From: Medicago truncatula
Lineage: Eukaryota > Streptophyta > Magnoliopsida > Fabales > Fabaceae
Direction of reading: 5' to 3'
Assembly: GCF_003473485.1 (NCBI RefSeq)
Contig: NC_053046.1
Location: 8,814,001 to 8,878,000, forward strand
Length of the DNA: 64,000 nucleotides
Under the pieces are notes generated by a model, which was given only the letters and a program-made list of their open reading frames with translations, was not told where the DNA came from and did no database searches. How positions within the stretch are numbered: position 1 is the first letter of the stretch; each line of letters starts with the position of its first letter. The position numbers and the translations under genes were made by a program. Shown in pieces: positions 13,421 to 24,908 of the stretch.

Positions 13421-13440
13421 ACTTATTTATATAAAATAGC

Positions 13441-14088
13441 TTATTAAGACCTCATTTTCAAAAACTGTTTATTCAAAACAACTTATTTATACAAAACAGC
13501 TTATTACGACCTCATTTTCAAAAACAGCCAATTCAAAACAACTTATTTATATAAAATAGCTTATTAAGACCTCATTTTCAAAAACTGCTTATTCAAAACA
13601 ACTTGTTTATACAAAACAGCTTATTACGACCTCATTTTCAAAAACAGCCAACTCAAAACAACTTATTTATACAAAATAGCTTATTACGACCTCACTTTCA
13701 AAAACTGCCTATTCAAAACAACTTATTTATACAAAATAGCTTATTAAGACCTCATTTTCAAAAACAGCTTATTCAAAACAACTTATTTATATAAAACAGC
13801 TTATTACGACCTCATTTTCAAAAACTGCTTATTCAAAACAACTTATTTATACAAAACAGCTTATTACGACCTCATTTTCAAAAACTGCTTATTCAAAATA
13901 ACTTATTTATAGAAAACAGCTTAATATGACCTCATTTTCAAAAACAGCTTATTTAAAACAACTTATTTATGCAAAACAGCTTAATACGACCTCATTTTCA
14001 AAAATCGCTTATTCTAATCAGCTTATTTATACAAAACAGATTATTACGACCTCATTTTCAAAAACCGCTTATTCAAAACAACTTATTT
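13441..14088 (+). repeat. Tandem array, about 10.8 copies of a 60-bp unit
   Basis: The unit (cores GACCTCATTTTCAAAAAC and CAACTTATTTATACAAAA) repeats with an almost perfect 60-base period from 13441 to about 14088, with point differences between copies. Open frames across it are an artefact, since the period is a multiple of three. It is followed at once by the same unit in inverted orientation. Confidence 0.95.
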
Positions 14089-14097
14089 TCAAAAATA

Positions 14098-14325
14098 GTT
14101 TTAGATAAATAAGCTGTTTTGGATAAGCAGTTTTTGAAAAAGAGGTCGTAATAAGTTGTTTTGCATAAATAAGTTGTTTTGAATAAGCGTTTTTTTGAAA
14201 ATGAGGGCCTAATAAGCTGTTTTGTATAAATAAGTAGTTTTGAATAAGCGATTTTTGAAAATGAGGTCGTAATAAGCTGTTTTGTATAAATAAGTTGTTT
14301 TGAATAAGCGGTTTTTGAAAATGAG
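14098..14325 (-). repeat. Inverted copies of the 60-bp unit, about 3.8 copies
   Basis: The same unit as in 13441-14088 read on the other strand (cores GTTTTTGAAAATGAGGTC and TTTTGTATAAATAAG). The two arms meet within about 10 bases at 14090-14100, making a large imperfect palindrome that could fold into a long hairpin. Confidence 0.92.
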
Positions 14326-14332
14326 TATCCAA

Positions 14333-14905
14333 ATAAATGGGTTTGGTATCATAACTCGGTTGTTGGACACGTTAAAGATGTTTATAAGGTTCTTACTTGA
14401 TTTGAACAACCAACTCTTGATATTTATAATAATTAAATATGGAATAAATCGGTGCCTCTGAATGTGTTGTTATTACGAATCCTAACAATTTAACAAAAGG
14501 ATAATATTTTATGTTGCGATGTTCTGCCCCATGGTTTTTTTACCTTATTTGGGAGGTTGCAGTCAGGAGGAAACAATAAACATATTTTTCTTGGTTGTGT
14601 GTGACTTCTTCGGTAGAATCTGAAATCTGATTTTTAATTGGTTTGATATTCATTTTGTTAACCTAGCTGATATCAGCGAGCAAACATTGCAAATTGTGGC
14701 ACATATGTTTTCGAAAGAAATTAGTTCTATATTACAAGTCAATTGATTTTCTTCTATCAAACTCATTTGAAAGGCGCATAATACTCAAATCTTTTGCAAT
14801 ACTCAACTTACGTTGGATCAATTACTTAAACGAATAAAATTTTGTTCTTAGTGGTGGCTTAAGAATCACAAGTTAAACTATTTATTGGATTTTAACTCTT
14901 GTTGA
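14333..14905 (+). pseudogene. Decayed LINE fragment, reverse-transcriptase zinc-binding tail
   Basis: Starting right after the inverted array, the translation reads KWVWYHNSVVGHVKDVYKVL, then IWNKSVPLNV, later HIFLGC and, near 14810-14880, LDQLLKRIKF and WWLKNHKLNYLLDFN. This is the zf-RVT region and downstream tail of plant LINEs, with many stops and frameshifts. It ends where hAT-like sequence begins at about 14906. Confidence 0.7.
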
Positions 14906-15150
14906 GGGTGCGGCGGTCTAGGGCCCATGCCCTAAGGGGGCGTAATTTTTTTTTTTGTATGAAGGGGGTGTGTATAGAAATACTTTGTTTAAAGGGGGTA
15001 TATATATAGCAATAAATGCAAAAAGGGCCTAAACATTTACCAGATTTGAGCCCAACAGTCATTTAACTTCTTTTTTTTTTACAACCTAACATCATTTCAT
15101 TTTTACACCCCAACTCGGCGCTTTCATTTTCCCAAACATTTCATCAGGCA
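14906..15150. mobile_element. hAT end fragment related to the 11831-12816 element
   Basis: The sequence from GGGTGCGGCGG through CTAGGGCCCATGCC, then GTGTATAGAAATA and TATATATAGCAA, matches the reverse complement of the right end of the hAT element at 12560-12816. The outermost terminal bases are missing, and no second end was found, so this is a truncated copy. Confidence 0.6.
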
Positions 15151-15790
15151 AAACGCAAAACTTAGAAGTAAAATGTAAATCGCAGAAGCAACACGTAAAA
15201 CACAAAATATCTATTCCTTCCCATATACCAAATTAGTTTTTTATTTTGAAGATGCCTTTTGGTGTTTCAGATTGAGGCTAACCTGAATTTGTATTTAAAT
15301 TTCATAATATAATATGACTTTCATCATGAAAGTTTAATGTTTGTGACGTCAAATTTGATCTTGTGTGATTTTTTAGAAGTAACATATCATATTATATTGA
15401 CAAATGAAAAACGGTTTTCATGTTACTGGGTATCACAGAAGTGTGTTTTATGCAATTACGGATTTATGGTGACGAATGATAATGAAGCTTTTGAAAATTT
15501 TTAGAAGTAGTAAATCAATTGAATTATCAAATTAGATAATGAAATTCTAGAGACACTCATTATTTCCATTAAGGTATTGCAAATTCTAAAGACACCAGAT
15601 ATTTAAATCAAGTCAGCCAATAGTACTGAGCCACATAACCCCATTGCAACAACAACAAATCTTTGCCTAGCACAAGATATTTTGACCGACACTACCATTT
15701 TGTTTTCTGTCTCACCACTATCACTAACCAGCAATAGACCAAAGGTCCATGATTATTTTTTCTCACTGTTACTCTTCTGTTTAACCATTC

Positions 15791-15798
15791 TATAAATA
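15791..15798 (+). promoter_or_regulatory. TATA box of second thaumatin-like gene
   Basis: TATAAATA lies about 200 bases upstream of the ATG at 15997, followed by a CT-rich leader. It is a good match to the plant TATA consensus. Confidence 0.55.
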
Positions 15799-15996
15799 GT
15801 GATGCAGCTTCTACCATTCAGATTCCCCCCACCACTCCCTCCTAATCCTCCTCCTCTTCACTCTTTCTCTCCTCAGAAAAAGAGTGATAATATATACTAT
15901 ACTATATCATATAATTATTATATAATACTATTAGTACAAACACTTGGTAAAGCAAATATTCTTATTTCATTTCAAGTGTCTTCACCAATATTCTAT

Positions 15997-17301
15997 ATGG
16001 CTCTATTATCACATAACCAACATTATCCTCAGCCCTTCTTATGCGTCATACTCTTCCTCATTTTCAAAGGTAAATTTCAATTCTTTCATTAATTCAACAA
16101 AATTGAGTGTCATGTTTCTTTCTTTTAGAATTCACAAAAAAAAATTAAATAACTGTTTATGTTTTTTCTTTTACTTTTTCAAATGCAGGGGTTTTAGTTT
16201 CAGGGGCAACATTTACATTTATGAACAAGTGTGATTACACAGTATGGCCAGGAATTTATGGAAGACCGGAACTTGGAACTACTGGTTTCGAGCTCGCAAA
16301 AGGAACTTCCAGAACCTTCCAAGCACCAACCGGATGGTCAGGTAGATTCTGGGGAAGAACCGGCTGCCAATTCGATGACTCCGGCCACGGAACTTGCTCA
16401 ACTGCAGATTGCGGCTCTGGAGAAATTGCTTGCAACGGTGCAACAGCCTCACCGCCGGCAACATTAGCTGAATTCACATTAGGAACTGGCTCAATGGACT
16501 TCTACGATGTAAGCCTTGTAGACGGTTACAATCTCCCGATGTTAGTTGCCACGAGTGGCGGTACAGGGCCGTGTGACGTTACAGGTAATTAGGTTTTTAT
16601 ATTAGACCTAATTCATCTTACAAAACCGTATTGTAAGGTGAGAGACATCTATTATTAAACTCATTTTAGAGTTTAGACTTTAACTATATTTAATGTGTGA
16701 CTTGGATTTTTTTCAATATAGGTTGCAGTTCCGATCTTAATAAGAAATGTCCGTCCGAGTTGAGGGTGGATGACGGTGGTGCGTGTAATAGTGCTTGTGG
16801 CGCGTTTGGGAAACCGGAATATTGTTGTAACGGCGCGTTTAGTAACCCTGACACGTGTAAACCTTCCGTGTATTCACAAATGTTCAAATCTGAGTGTCCT
16901 AAAGCTTATAGTTACGCTTATGATGATAAAACTAGCACTTTTACTTGTTCTGGTGCTGATTATACAATCACATTTTGTCCCTTTTCACCAAGGTAATTCA
17001 AATTAAATAATTTTAGTGTATACTTCTTTACTTTATTAAATTTAAATTAATCAATGATAAATCTTATTGTGGTTTGTTATTTTTGTGTAGTCTAAAGTCA
17101 GCAGCCGATTCATCTACTAAAAATCCGAATGAAACGGATAGTTCTGCTTCGGGAGCCGACCCGAATCAATCAGAAATGGCTTCAGCTTCATATCTAGCTG
17201 ATATGGCTATAGCTTCGGGAGCTTCTACTAGAAGCATAACTTCAATGGTTTCTTTGTTGTTGGTGGTGGTTGGTTTCATTTTTACTATTTTTTATGTTTA
17301 G
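15997..17301 (+). CDS. Thaumatin-like protein (PR5 family), predicted GPI-anchored
   Basis: Four exons, 15997-16069, 16189-16584, 16722-16992 and 17091-17301, with GT..AG borders, give 316 residues. Residues 1-30 are a signal peptide (hydrophobic [10 protein letters not shown] core). The thaumatin domain follows with 16 cysteines, the signature around GTCSTADC, and the acidic-cleft residues ([31 protein letters not shown]). The C-terminal exon encodes a Ser/Asp/Asn-rich linker and a strongly hydrophobic end ([18 protein letters not shown]), typical of a GPI signal. Compared with the gene at 3480 it has one extra intron inside the domain (after the VTG codons), so the two are relatives but not a recent duplicate pair. 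Its biological role is inferred from the family (cell-surface, pathogen or glucan related). Confidence 0.95.
16600..16690. repeat. Dispersed-repeat-like sequence in intron 2
   Basis: The phrase CTAATTCATCTTACAAAACCG...TTGTAAGGTGAGA with a following GTGTGACTTGG resembles a repeat common near legume genes. A related phrase (ACCTCACAAAATCGGCTTATAAGGTGA) occurs at about 18724-18750 in this window. Confidence 0.4.
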
Positions 17302-18710
17302 TTGTAATTTGTATCCTTATCTTTCTTTTAGAAAGCATATAAATAGAAATAGAAAGATACGGTTGGTAAAATTAGTATAGTGAAAAAGATAATTTTGATT
17401 GTTAGTTAAATTGAATTATGTCTAAAGTAATAAGCAATCCAATGATTAAATTGTTGTATAATTTTGTTATGGTTTGTGGTGATGAATTCTTCAATTATGA
17501 GCCATAAGAAATGGAGGGGTATGGTGGGGGAATGAAGCACATTCTCTTGATTTTAAGTGTGAACAACCAAGTGGTCTACTGAATTGATAGGTAATGGGAT
17601 TAGTGGGTTTTGAGGGCCATCACCTTTTTTGTTAGGGAGTGAGATGGAAGAAAGAATCGATTGTGATGTTCTATTTATTTTTATTTGCATTATTATAGTT
17701 TTAAAATTTAAACCATTAATTTATGCAGCATCAAGACACTTGCACTATTACAATAATAAAAAAAAAGACACTTGCACTATTCTTTTTGAGAGAACGCTTG
17801 CACTATTTAATGACTTGGTTTGCATAAAAAAAAATTCAGGTGTAACCCTAATCCAAATAAGTTTTTTTTTTTTTTTTTACAAAAATAAATAATATTCATT
17901 CAAATTGATAGAGTACATTGATACAATGAAAGTTCGCTAAAAACGAAAATGATGAATTTGTGAACAAACTCACATCATCCATGTTAATAGCATAAAACGG
18001 CAAAGTACTAAAGCCTACACATATGACTATATTTAAGTCTCCGGAATACCATTGTCTCCAGATCTGCAACGTTGATGACTCTAAAGTCATTGATTTGATC
18101 TGCACTGGACCGAAGCTGATCTGACAATCTGAACCGAACAAATACCCGAACAAAACAAGAAAGACAAACAACTCCCACAAAGACGACGAACAAAACAACG
18201 TCGCACTAAGACGGCGAAATCACGAAAGCAAAAACGAAATAGATATGAAAATCACTTACTTCAATAAAAAGGAAATAGAAAAAACATGTTAGAGGGGTGA
18301 TTTTGGGTTAAAAATTGACCCTATATCACCCCTTTTTGGTGGATGAAGATGAAGAAACTAGAGTTTTTGTGAGGCTTCAAGAGAGAAGGGGAAGAGTAAT
18401 TCAAATACGTAACAATGTTTTTCCTAATATGGTATTGTGACTTACTAACGATCAATTCTATGTCACCATTTTCCGCCATGGAGTTTTTTAATTTCCTCCC
18501 CGTCCCCACCCTGCAAATTCCCATTGTCCCTAAGAAACCCCATCATCACGAAAAAAATTAACAAAATATCTATTATTTTTAATCAATTAGTTTGTAAAAA
18601 TTGTTTGTAAAACGATTAAGTATTTAACCATAAAACAAATACAATATTAAGTCATTGTAAACATATCATGTAAAAGAAATTTTCTACACATATTATGTAT
18701 ATTGAAATTT
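17302..18710. other. Intergenic region with retroposon-like block
   Basis: No gene is recognised. From about 17862 a T run leads into a moderately GC-rich block (to about 18530) that looks like a polyadenylated retroposed sequence read on the minus strand. Its family is unknown. Confidence 0.35.
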
Positions 18711-18837
18711 GGGGTCTATTTTAACCTCACAAAATCGGCTTATAAGGTGAAAATGACCTCCTCTATATAAACTCTTATTAAGAGTCTTATTTATCCGATG
18801 TGGAATTTGAGTTTTTCTCCAATAATATAAAAAGATA

Positions 18838-18839
<2 letters not shown>

Positions 18840-18907
<68 letters not shown>
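18840..18907. repeat. (TA)n microsatellite
   Basis: About 33 uninterrupted AT dinucleotides. The flanking sequence at 18715-18830 belongs to the dispersed repeat also seen in the intron at 16600. Confidence 0.97.
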
Positions 18908-18910
<3 letters not shown>

Positions 18911-19127
18911 AATATAAAATGTATTTTAGTGAAAAGCATTGCTATTTGTCGCGATGTGTAGCATCGCGAAGCTATCACGAATTGTGCATGTTATTAGATT
19001 CAACTCATGTGTGTGTGTGTAAACAGCTCGTGATAAGTTCGCGTGAAAAACGTTCGCTATATGTAATATTCTTCTTTGGTGAGTTTACTCAAACACGAAG
19101 TCCCCGAATTTTGGAGGTGTGATACCT

Positions 19128-19821
19128 GGTGTGTGTGTTCATATGGGAAAGGTTAATCCTCTCCCACCATGGGAAAGTTGGATTCAATATTCTTAACATG
19201 TTCTCTCAACACTATATTTTTCTTCACACTATCTTCCAACAATTTAAAAATTCTGAAAATTAATTTTCAGAAATTAAAAAAATATAAAAAAAATCAGATA
19301 ATTTTTTTTTAAATTCTGTAATTCATTTATTGAATGTTAGAATTTTTTTTTGAAAAAAAATAAATTTATTTCAATAAAAATAAAATTTTGGAAACTAAGA
19401 TAAGTTTTTATTTTTCTAAAAAGAATATATTTTTTAATTTCATAATAAAATACGAGATTCTGAAAAATAAAATAAAAATCCTAAAAAAAATATTTTGAAA
19501 TTGAAGTTTTTTATTTTTCTAAGAAAATAAGGTTTTTGAAATAAAATTATGGAATTTTTTCTTTTCATTTTTTCAAAAAAAAATTCTAACATTCAATAAA
19601 TGAATTACAGAATTTTGAAAAAAAAATTATCTGAATTTTTTTTCGATTTTTTAAATTTTTGAAAATTAATTTTCAGAATTTTTAAATTATTGGAAGATAG
19701 TGTGAAGACAAATCTAGTGTAGAGAGAGCATGTTAAGAATATGTTCTTTACTTAATCTAATCATTGAATCCAACTTTCCCATGATGGAAAAGGATTAACC
19801 TTTCCCATATGAAATGCCACC
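19128..19821. mobile_element. Foldback/Mutator-type MITE with 9-bp target duplication
   Basis: Long terminal inverted repeats (TCATATGGGAAAGGTTAATCC on both ends, continuing for over 200 bases through ATTCTGAAAATTAATTTTCA) enclose an AT-rich centre. An exact 9-bp duplication GTGATACCT flanks it (19119-19127 and 19822-19830). The termini read GGTG..CACC. There is no coding capacity. The 9-bp duplication points to the Mutator superfamily. Confidence 0.85.
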
Positions 19822-20064
19822 GTGATACCTATCTCATCTCCGCACTATCTTCGGGAGGACTTTCTTCACAATCCCCATCAGAATAAATTCATTGTTTACA
19901 GATCCCCAATTGAGGCAGTCCCTGCGGGGTTCCTCGTTTATGGATGCAATTTGAAATCCCTAGTTGAGAGTCTATATAAATATATTGACAGCTACAACAA
20001 GGAAGCAAGAGTACTATTATACTCAATTATAAGTTGGGAAAATAGTCATTTTGATTATGTCTAA
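19822..20064 (+). other. Open-frame remnant interrupted by the MITE
   Basis: Removing the MITE and one target copy leaves an open frame of about 92 codons from 19082 across the junction (SPNFGGVIPISSP) to the stop at 20062-20064. It has a more balanced base composition than its flanks. I do not recognise the protein. It may be an old gene or element fragment; no start codon or splice context was resolved. Confidence 0.3.
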
Positions 20065-20291
20065 CGAGCTGGCACAATAAACCCTTAATATATCATAATT
20101 TCAAAATAATATTTGATTGTACATTTTATTAGTCAAAATAGTTCATAATGTTAGAATAGTCTATCAATGCTGACATTAACTCTTTTCATATAGAGACTGA
20201 TATGTTATATGTAAATATTTACAGAGACTAATATGACAATAAGTAAGTATATTGGGAGACTAATATGACAATATTAAAAAAATATTTTAAT

Positions 20292-20390
20292 AGGCAGAAG
20301 AGTTACCATGATAAGAAGAGAAAGGATATTGAGTTTCAGGTTGAAGATCATATATTTTTGAGAGTGAATCCTGTAATCGGTGTTGGACGT
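20292..20390 (+). pseudogene. Ty3/gypsy integrase C-terminal scrap
   Basis: 33 codons read RQKSYHDKKRKDIEFQVEDH then IFLRVNPVIGVGR, a close match to the integrase end of chromovirus-type Ty3/gypsy polyproteins. The similarity stops abruptly on both sides. It is a small relic. Confidence 0.75.
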
Positions 20391-22980
20391 GGTGGCGAGC
20401 TTACCTTTGACATCAGCTAGCTCCTTATCAAGCATCTCCTTCTTAACCAATGCATCGCAAGAAATTATTTTAACTAACATAATGCACAATCAAAAACTAT
20501 TTTAAAATTGACGTTCAAAAATCAAAATAACTAATACCTTAAAAAAAGTGGAAGATATCTAGCAGATATTTGTGTAGAATAGAAATGTGGACTGGGATAA
20601 CGCAAGCAACTTTGGGAGAAAGGTTACGTTCTATCGTCCACAAAAAGGGGTGCTATCAGGATTTAATTGGCTGTAGAATAAGATAAATATTGATTGATCA
20701 TTAAAATCATTATTAGAGACATACAGCTAGTATGAATGAATTATGAAACATGTATAGTATATTTCAAACCCTTTAGCGACATGTCTTGAGAAAGGATAGG
20801 GCACGTCCATTCTTTTCAATATAGCAATCAAAAGAAAGATGACGAAAAGGAGAAAGTGATAAAAAAATAACTTGAAAGTGGCTGGGTATACTATGAGTGA
20901 AGATAAAGAAAGGTACATTTCTCATATATATTCACATCGCAACATGATGTTACGTTGGTTCCTGGTTGGGGATGAAGATCCACTTTGCACTGAAATATTA
21001 TTTTCATATAAGTTGTATACATCTTAAGAATTTAATTTTACAAATATTATTATTTTTACGAAATAATATTGTATAATTATAATAACTTTACATTATATTA
21101 TTTTTAAATTCAATAATATGTGTGAAATTGACGCGTCGGTCCATGACCAATAAAAACTTTTGAGTCACTCCTCACAATACAGTTAGAAATGTGATCTTTG
21201 TCAAGGCAACTCTATGCCATTAAACATTGCCTACATTTTCTATTGAAGAAAAAAAAAAACTCTGTCCTCCATCATATTGATATTACTCTTGATCAGAGTT
21301 TATAAAGAGAGACACTCGTCACCTTACAAACAGGTTTTTTAAGAATGAGTTAGACTCAATTTCAACATCGTATCAAAGTCTATCAATTAGGCAACCCATC
21401 ATTTGTTTACTCGCATCAAGCCCAATAGCACTGAGCGTAACCTTACAAGCCGATAAAACTCTTGATAAACCCAACTGGTCTCACATTGAATAAATAGAAC
21501 TATTGATAACCGATTTTATAAAAGACGAGTTAGGCCTAATTTCAACATCTTCAACGCAAGGGCATCACAATGACCAATTTTACAAGCATAACTTTGGATC
21601 CATGCGCGACCTTTGTCCTCATTTGCAGGTTGACCTTTTTCATATGATTTCCATTGTCAATTCTTTTGCCTATTGTAAAATAGGACTTGTTGGGTGGGCA
21701 GGTTGTTGAAAACATTACAAAAATGATATACTTATAAGGAATTAAGGACCAACAAGTTATTTAACTCTTATTTTAATTGTCATAAATTTTAATTTCTTCT
21801 TTTAGTACTATTATTTATAAAAAAAAAATGATATAGTCTATCAAGTATAATTAGAAATGAGAAAAATAGCAAAATATGGATTAAAGTAGAACTAAGCATG
21901 TTATTGTTATTATGCATAATCAAACATGTACAGTAACATGCTTGTCTTTAACACTCACTTTCTCGCAAATACATTACCGATGTATGTAGTAGTAGATCAT
22001 ATGTTTTCAGATATTAACTAGAAAATTTAACAAAGTAATAAATGTAAGTTAATAGTACTAATTGTTTCCTTAATGTCTAAGTAATTGAAATCATGTCATA
22101 AATATTCTAACTGTAACGCAAAGCACTTTTCATTGCTGTACACCAGAAAAGTCAGCTTCAAATTTTCCATTTGGATTAAATTTTAACTTACCTGAGCCAA
22201 TAGGATACCTGAAAACTTTGACACTTGTGTTCTTCCATTGGTAGACTTGCTTTGTTTACTCATGTACAATTTATAAGCACTTTTGAATCTTCAGGATAAG
22301 TGAACTTTTTCTTTCAGATTGTACCTGATAACAATAGCAAATTCCAAGTACTTTATCACCTTTACAAAATCTACATAAAGTGATTTATGTAATTTTGCAT
22401 TCTGTTGATCATACTTGAGATAATAATATTCATTGAACTTTATGATCACTACCATGTATGGACAGAGTATTATCTATCAACAAAAGAGCTTTTACTTTCT
22501 CAAAAAACAAAAAAAAGATGTCTTACTTTCTCTTGTCTTGGTTGAATAGACCATGTGGATCAGAAAGAAAAGAGTGCTGGAAAGCATTGACTATGCATCA
22601 TATTTATCTATTATTACAAATCGAAACACTAATAAAGCCGTTCTGATATAGACTTAAGCACAATTAGTCGAAATCTATGATTATCTACTTGTGGCTAAGT
22701 TACACAATAGAATAGTGTTAAGTACATACAAGTGGCCGGTTGCACCGCCACATTTATTCTAACATCCTTGTCTCACCATTGTTTTCAAGATGTGTTGCTC
22801 TATCCGTCCAGTGCTTTGTGCCTTTGTACCGTCGCTCCAATATCACGCTCCAATAGGCCTACACTGCCACCAGCACGACAATCGTGTATCACACCAAGAC
22901 CGACTGCCTGGAGTAACTTTGCTGCAACGGCATGCTAGTATAGTTCCAATTTCCAAGCATTTTTGTAGCCATAGACAAAC
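20391..22980. other. Intergenic region, no gene seen
   Basis: There are no credible exons. Around 21290-21560 a phrase (AGTTAGACTCAATTTCAACATC, later GAGTTAGGCCTAATTTCAACATC) is repeated, consistent with a degraded dispersed repeat. 22735-22960 is unusually GC-rich for the area but has no recognisable coding content. Confidence 0.4.
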
Positions 22981-23316
22981 ATCCAAATTCTGAAACCTAA
23001 ATTGCTTCTCATTATAAAAACCAAACATAGAAAAATATGGTAAAGTTAACCACATTTGATCATTGCAAACGCAAGTTTGAGGTTCCAACCAAGGAACCAA
23101 ACAAGCACTAAAACAACTCATCTATTACTGCACAACATTATATTACTTTGTATGTACACACATTAAACAATACATAGACAACTTATTTCATATTTGAGAC
23201 TTTGAGTGACCTGTGATTAACAACTATTGACAAATCATCTTCACACCTAAAAGTCTAAAATTCCGTGCTCCCATGTCAAAAGAAGAAGAAAAAAACTCAA
23301 AAGTAACATGATCATC

Positions 23317-24609
23317 TCAATGTTGAACCTGTGTCTCTGTATGTATCTTGGAATATAGTACACTATTTGTTCTGAACACGAGCAATAAGTCCAATCCACA
23401 CCCCAAGACATAAGAAAAAGCCATAATCAAATACACAAGCATGAAACAATGTGCTCCGATGCAAGAATTTTCACTTCGTGGCACACTAGTGGCTTCAAGA
23501 TCATAAAGATAACCAGCAATGAGATCAGAAAAGAGGAATGAACCAATAGAAAGGTTGAGAATGAGGATGTTTTATAATGAACCATGTTATTTGAGTCCAA
23601 ATAGTTCTGAACCTGCTGATTGTGTAAATAGTAAGACGAACTCCATAGCATATACCAACTAACATCAAACCAATGTATAGGAATCATGATAAGGCCATAG
23701 CTAATGCATTGTAACCAAAAAACATCAGAATTTGAGAAGCTGCATTCCAAACTAGTCTTGGCATGCCTGATTTTCTGCAATATAAATTTAACATTTCAAG
23801 GTCAATAAATTGGTAGAATAGCCATCCCAGTTCAAAAGAAAACAATTACAAAGAACACAAACAGAGAACATGCGATATTCGGTCACATATTCAACCAATT
23901 GTGCCTACGTCTCCGACCATAGAGCGGCCACACCACAGTTCTCATATTGAAGCTAAGGGTTTACAAATGACAACTTGTGTTTAAATACCACAGTCTAGTT
24001 TAAAACCAGCTAGATTGACATACCCAGTTGTCAGTAAACTATGAATCATCCGTAACATAAATTGCAAAGAATCAATGTTAAATGAAACTGACGTGGCTGC
24101 AGTTACAGAGACATAAAAATATTGACTCAAAGCTCCGATTGTGATCACATATCTTATTATTTTATTTTTTTAAAATTATTATAAAGAATCAATTTTAAAT
24201 GCAGCTAATGTGGCTTAAACTGTAATCGCGGAAAAGAAGGTACTGTAATCGCATACCTTCTTTTTAAGAAAATAACCATGTCTATAAAGAATCAATTCTA
24301 AATGCAGCAAATGCGGCCTAACTTACAATTGCAGAGACATCAAAAACTTTGAGTCATAGCTCATGTTGCAATCGCATATCTATTTATTTTTTAAAACTAT
24401 AATTATAATAACTAATTAAGAAGTCATATATATGAGAATTGAAGAAACAGTAGTGACTAGTGAGTAAACCTGATGTAGTATTCGAAGAGCGGACCAGAAA
24501 GAATGCGCCCAAAGAAATCCCAAATGCTAATCAAAGAAATGAACAAAGAAACACCATGGTAACCAAGTGCTAATCATTAGTTCCATCTTATTGATAACAC
24601 ATAGTCCTG
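23317..24609 (-). pseudogene. Truncated tandem copy of the nodulin-like MFS gene
   Basis: Two exon remnants lie downstream of the intact gene at 24909-27657. 24470-24609 copies the 3' end of its exon 2. 23317-23777 copies exon 3, opening KSGMPRLVWNAASQILMFFG and closing on SKIHTETQVQH plus stop. A stop (MALS*) and frameshifts break the middle, and exon 1 and most of exon 2 are missing. The 3' flank is also duplicated (22989 on against 24615 on), with the junction at about 24610. It is a partial tandem duplicate that has decayed. Confidence 0.9.
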
Positions 24610-24908
24610 ATTTCCAATTCTGAAAATTAAATTGATCCTCATTATAAAAATCAAACATCATAAATATATGGTGAAACTACGTTTGCCATTGCAAACTCAA
24701 GTTTGAGCTTCCCACAATAGAGCCAAACAAGCATAAAAACAACTCATGTATTACTTCTTATATACATTAACGATACATACACAACTTTTTTCAAATTCAC
24801 GTGACCTTTGATTAACACACATTGGAAATCATCTTCTAACTAAGCTATAAAACTCTTCTAAAAAAATTCCTAAGTCTATGCGAAAAAAAGTCCAGAAACA
24901 CCATCATC

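Noticed and set aside
13603-14332. Several open frames of 60-90 codons across the 60-bp array
   Set aside because: They exist only because the repeat period is divisible by three; the repeated peptide (FIQNSLLRPHFQK) is read in both arms and has no independent support.
18693-18978. Tyr/Ile-repeat open frames
   Set aside because: They are produced by the (TA)n microsatellite and are not proteins.
23427-23780. 117-residue open frame on the minus strand
   Set aside because: It is an out-of-frame reading of the duplicated transporter exon; the correct frame shows transporter residues with a stop and frameshifts.
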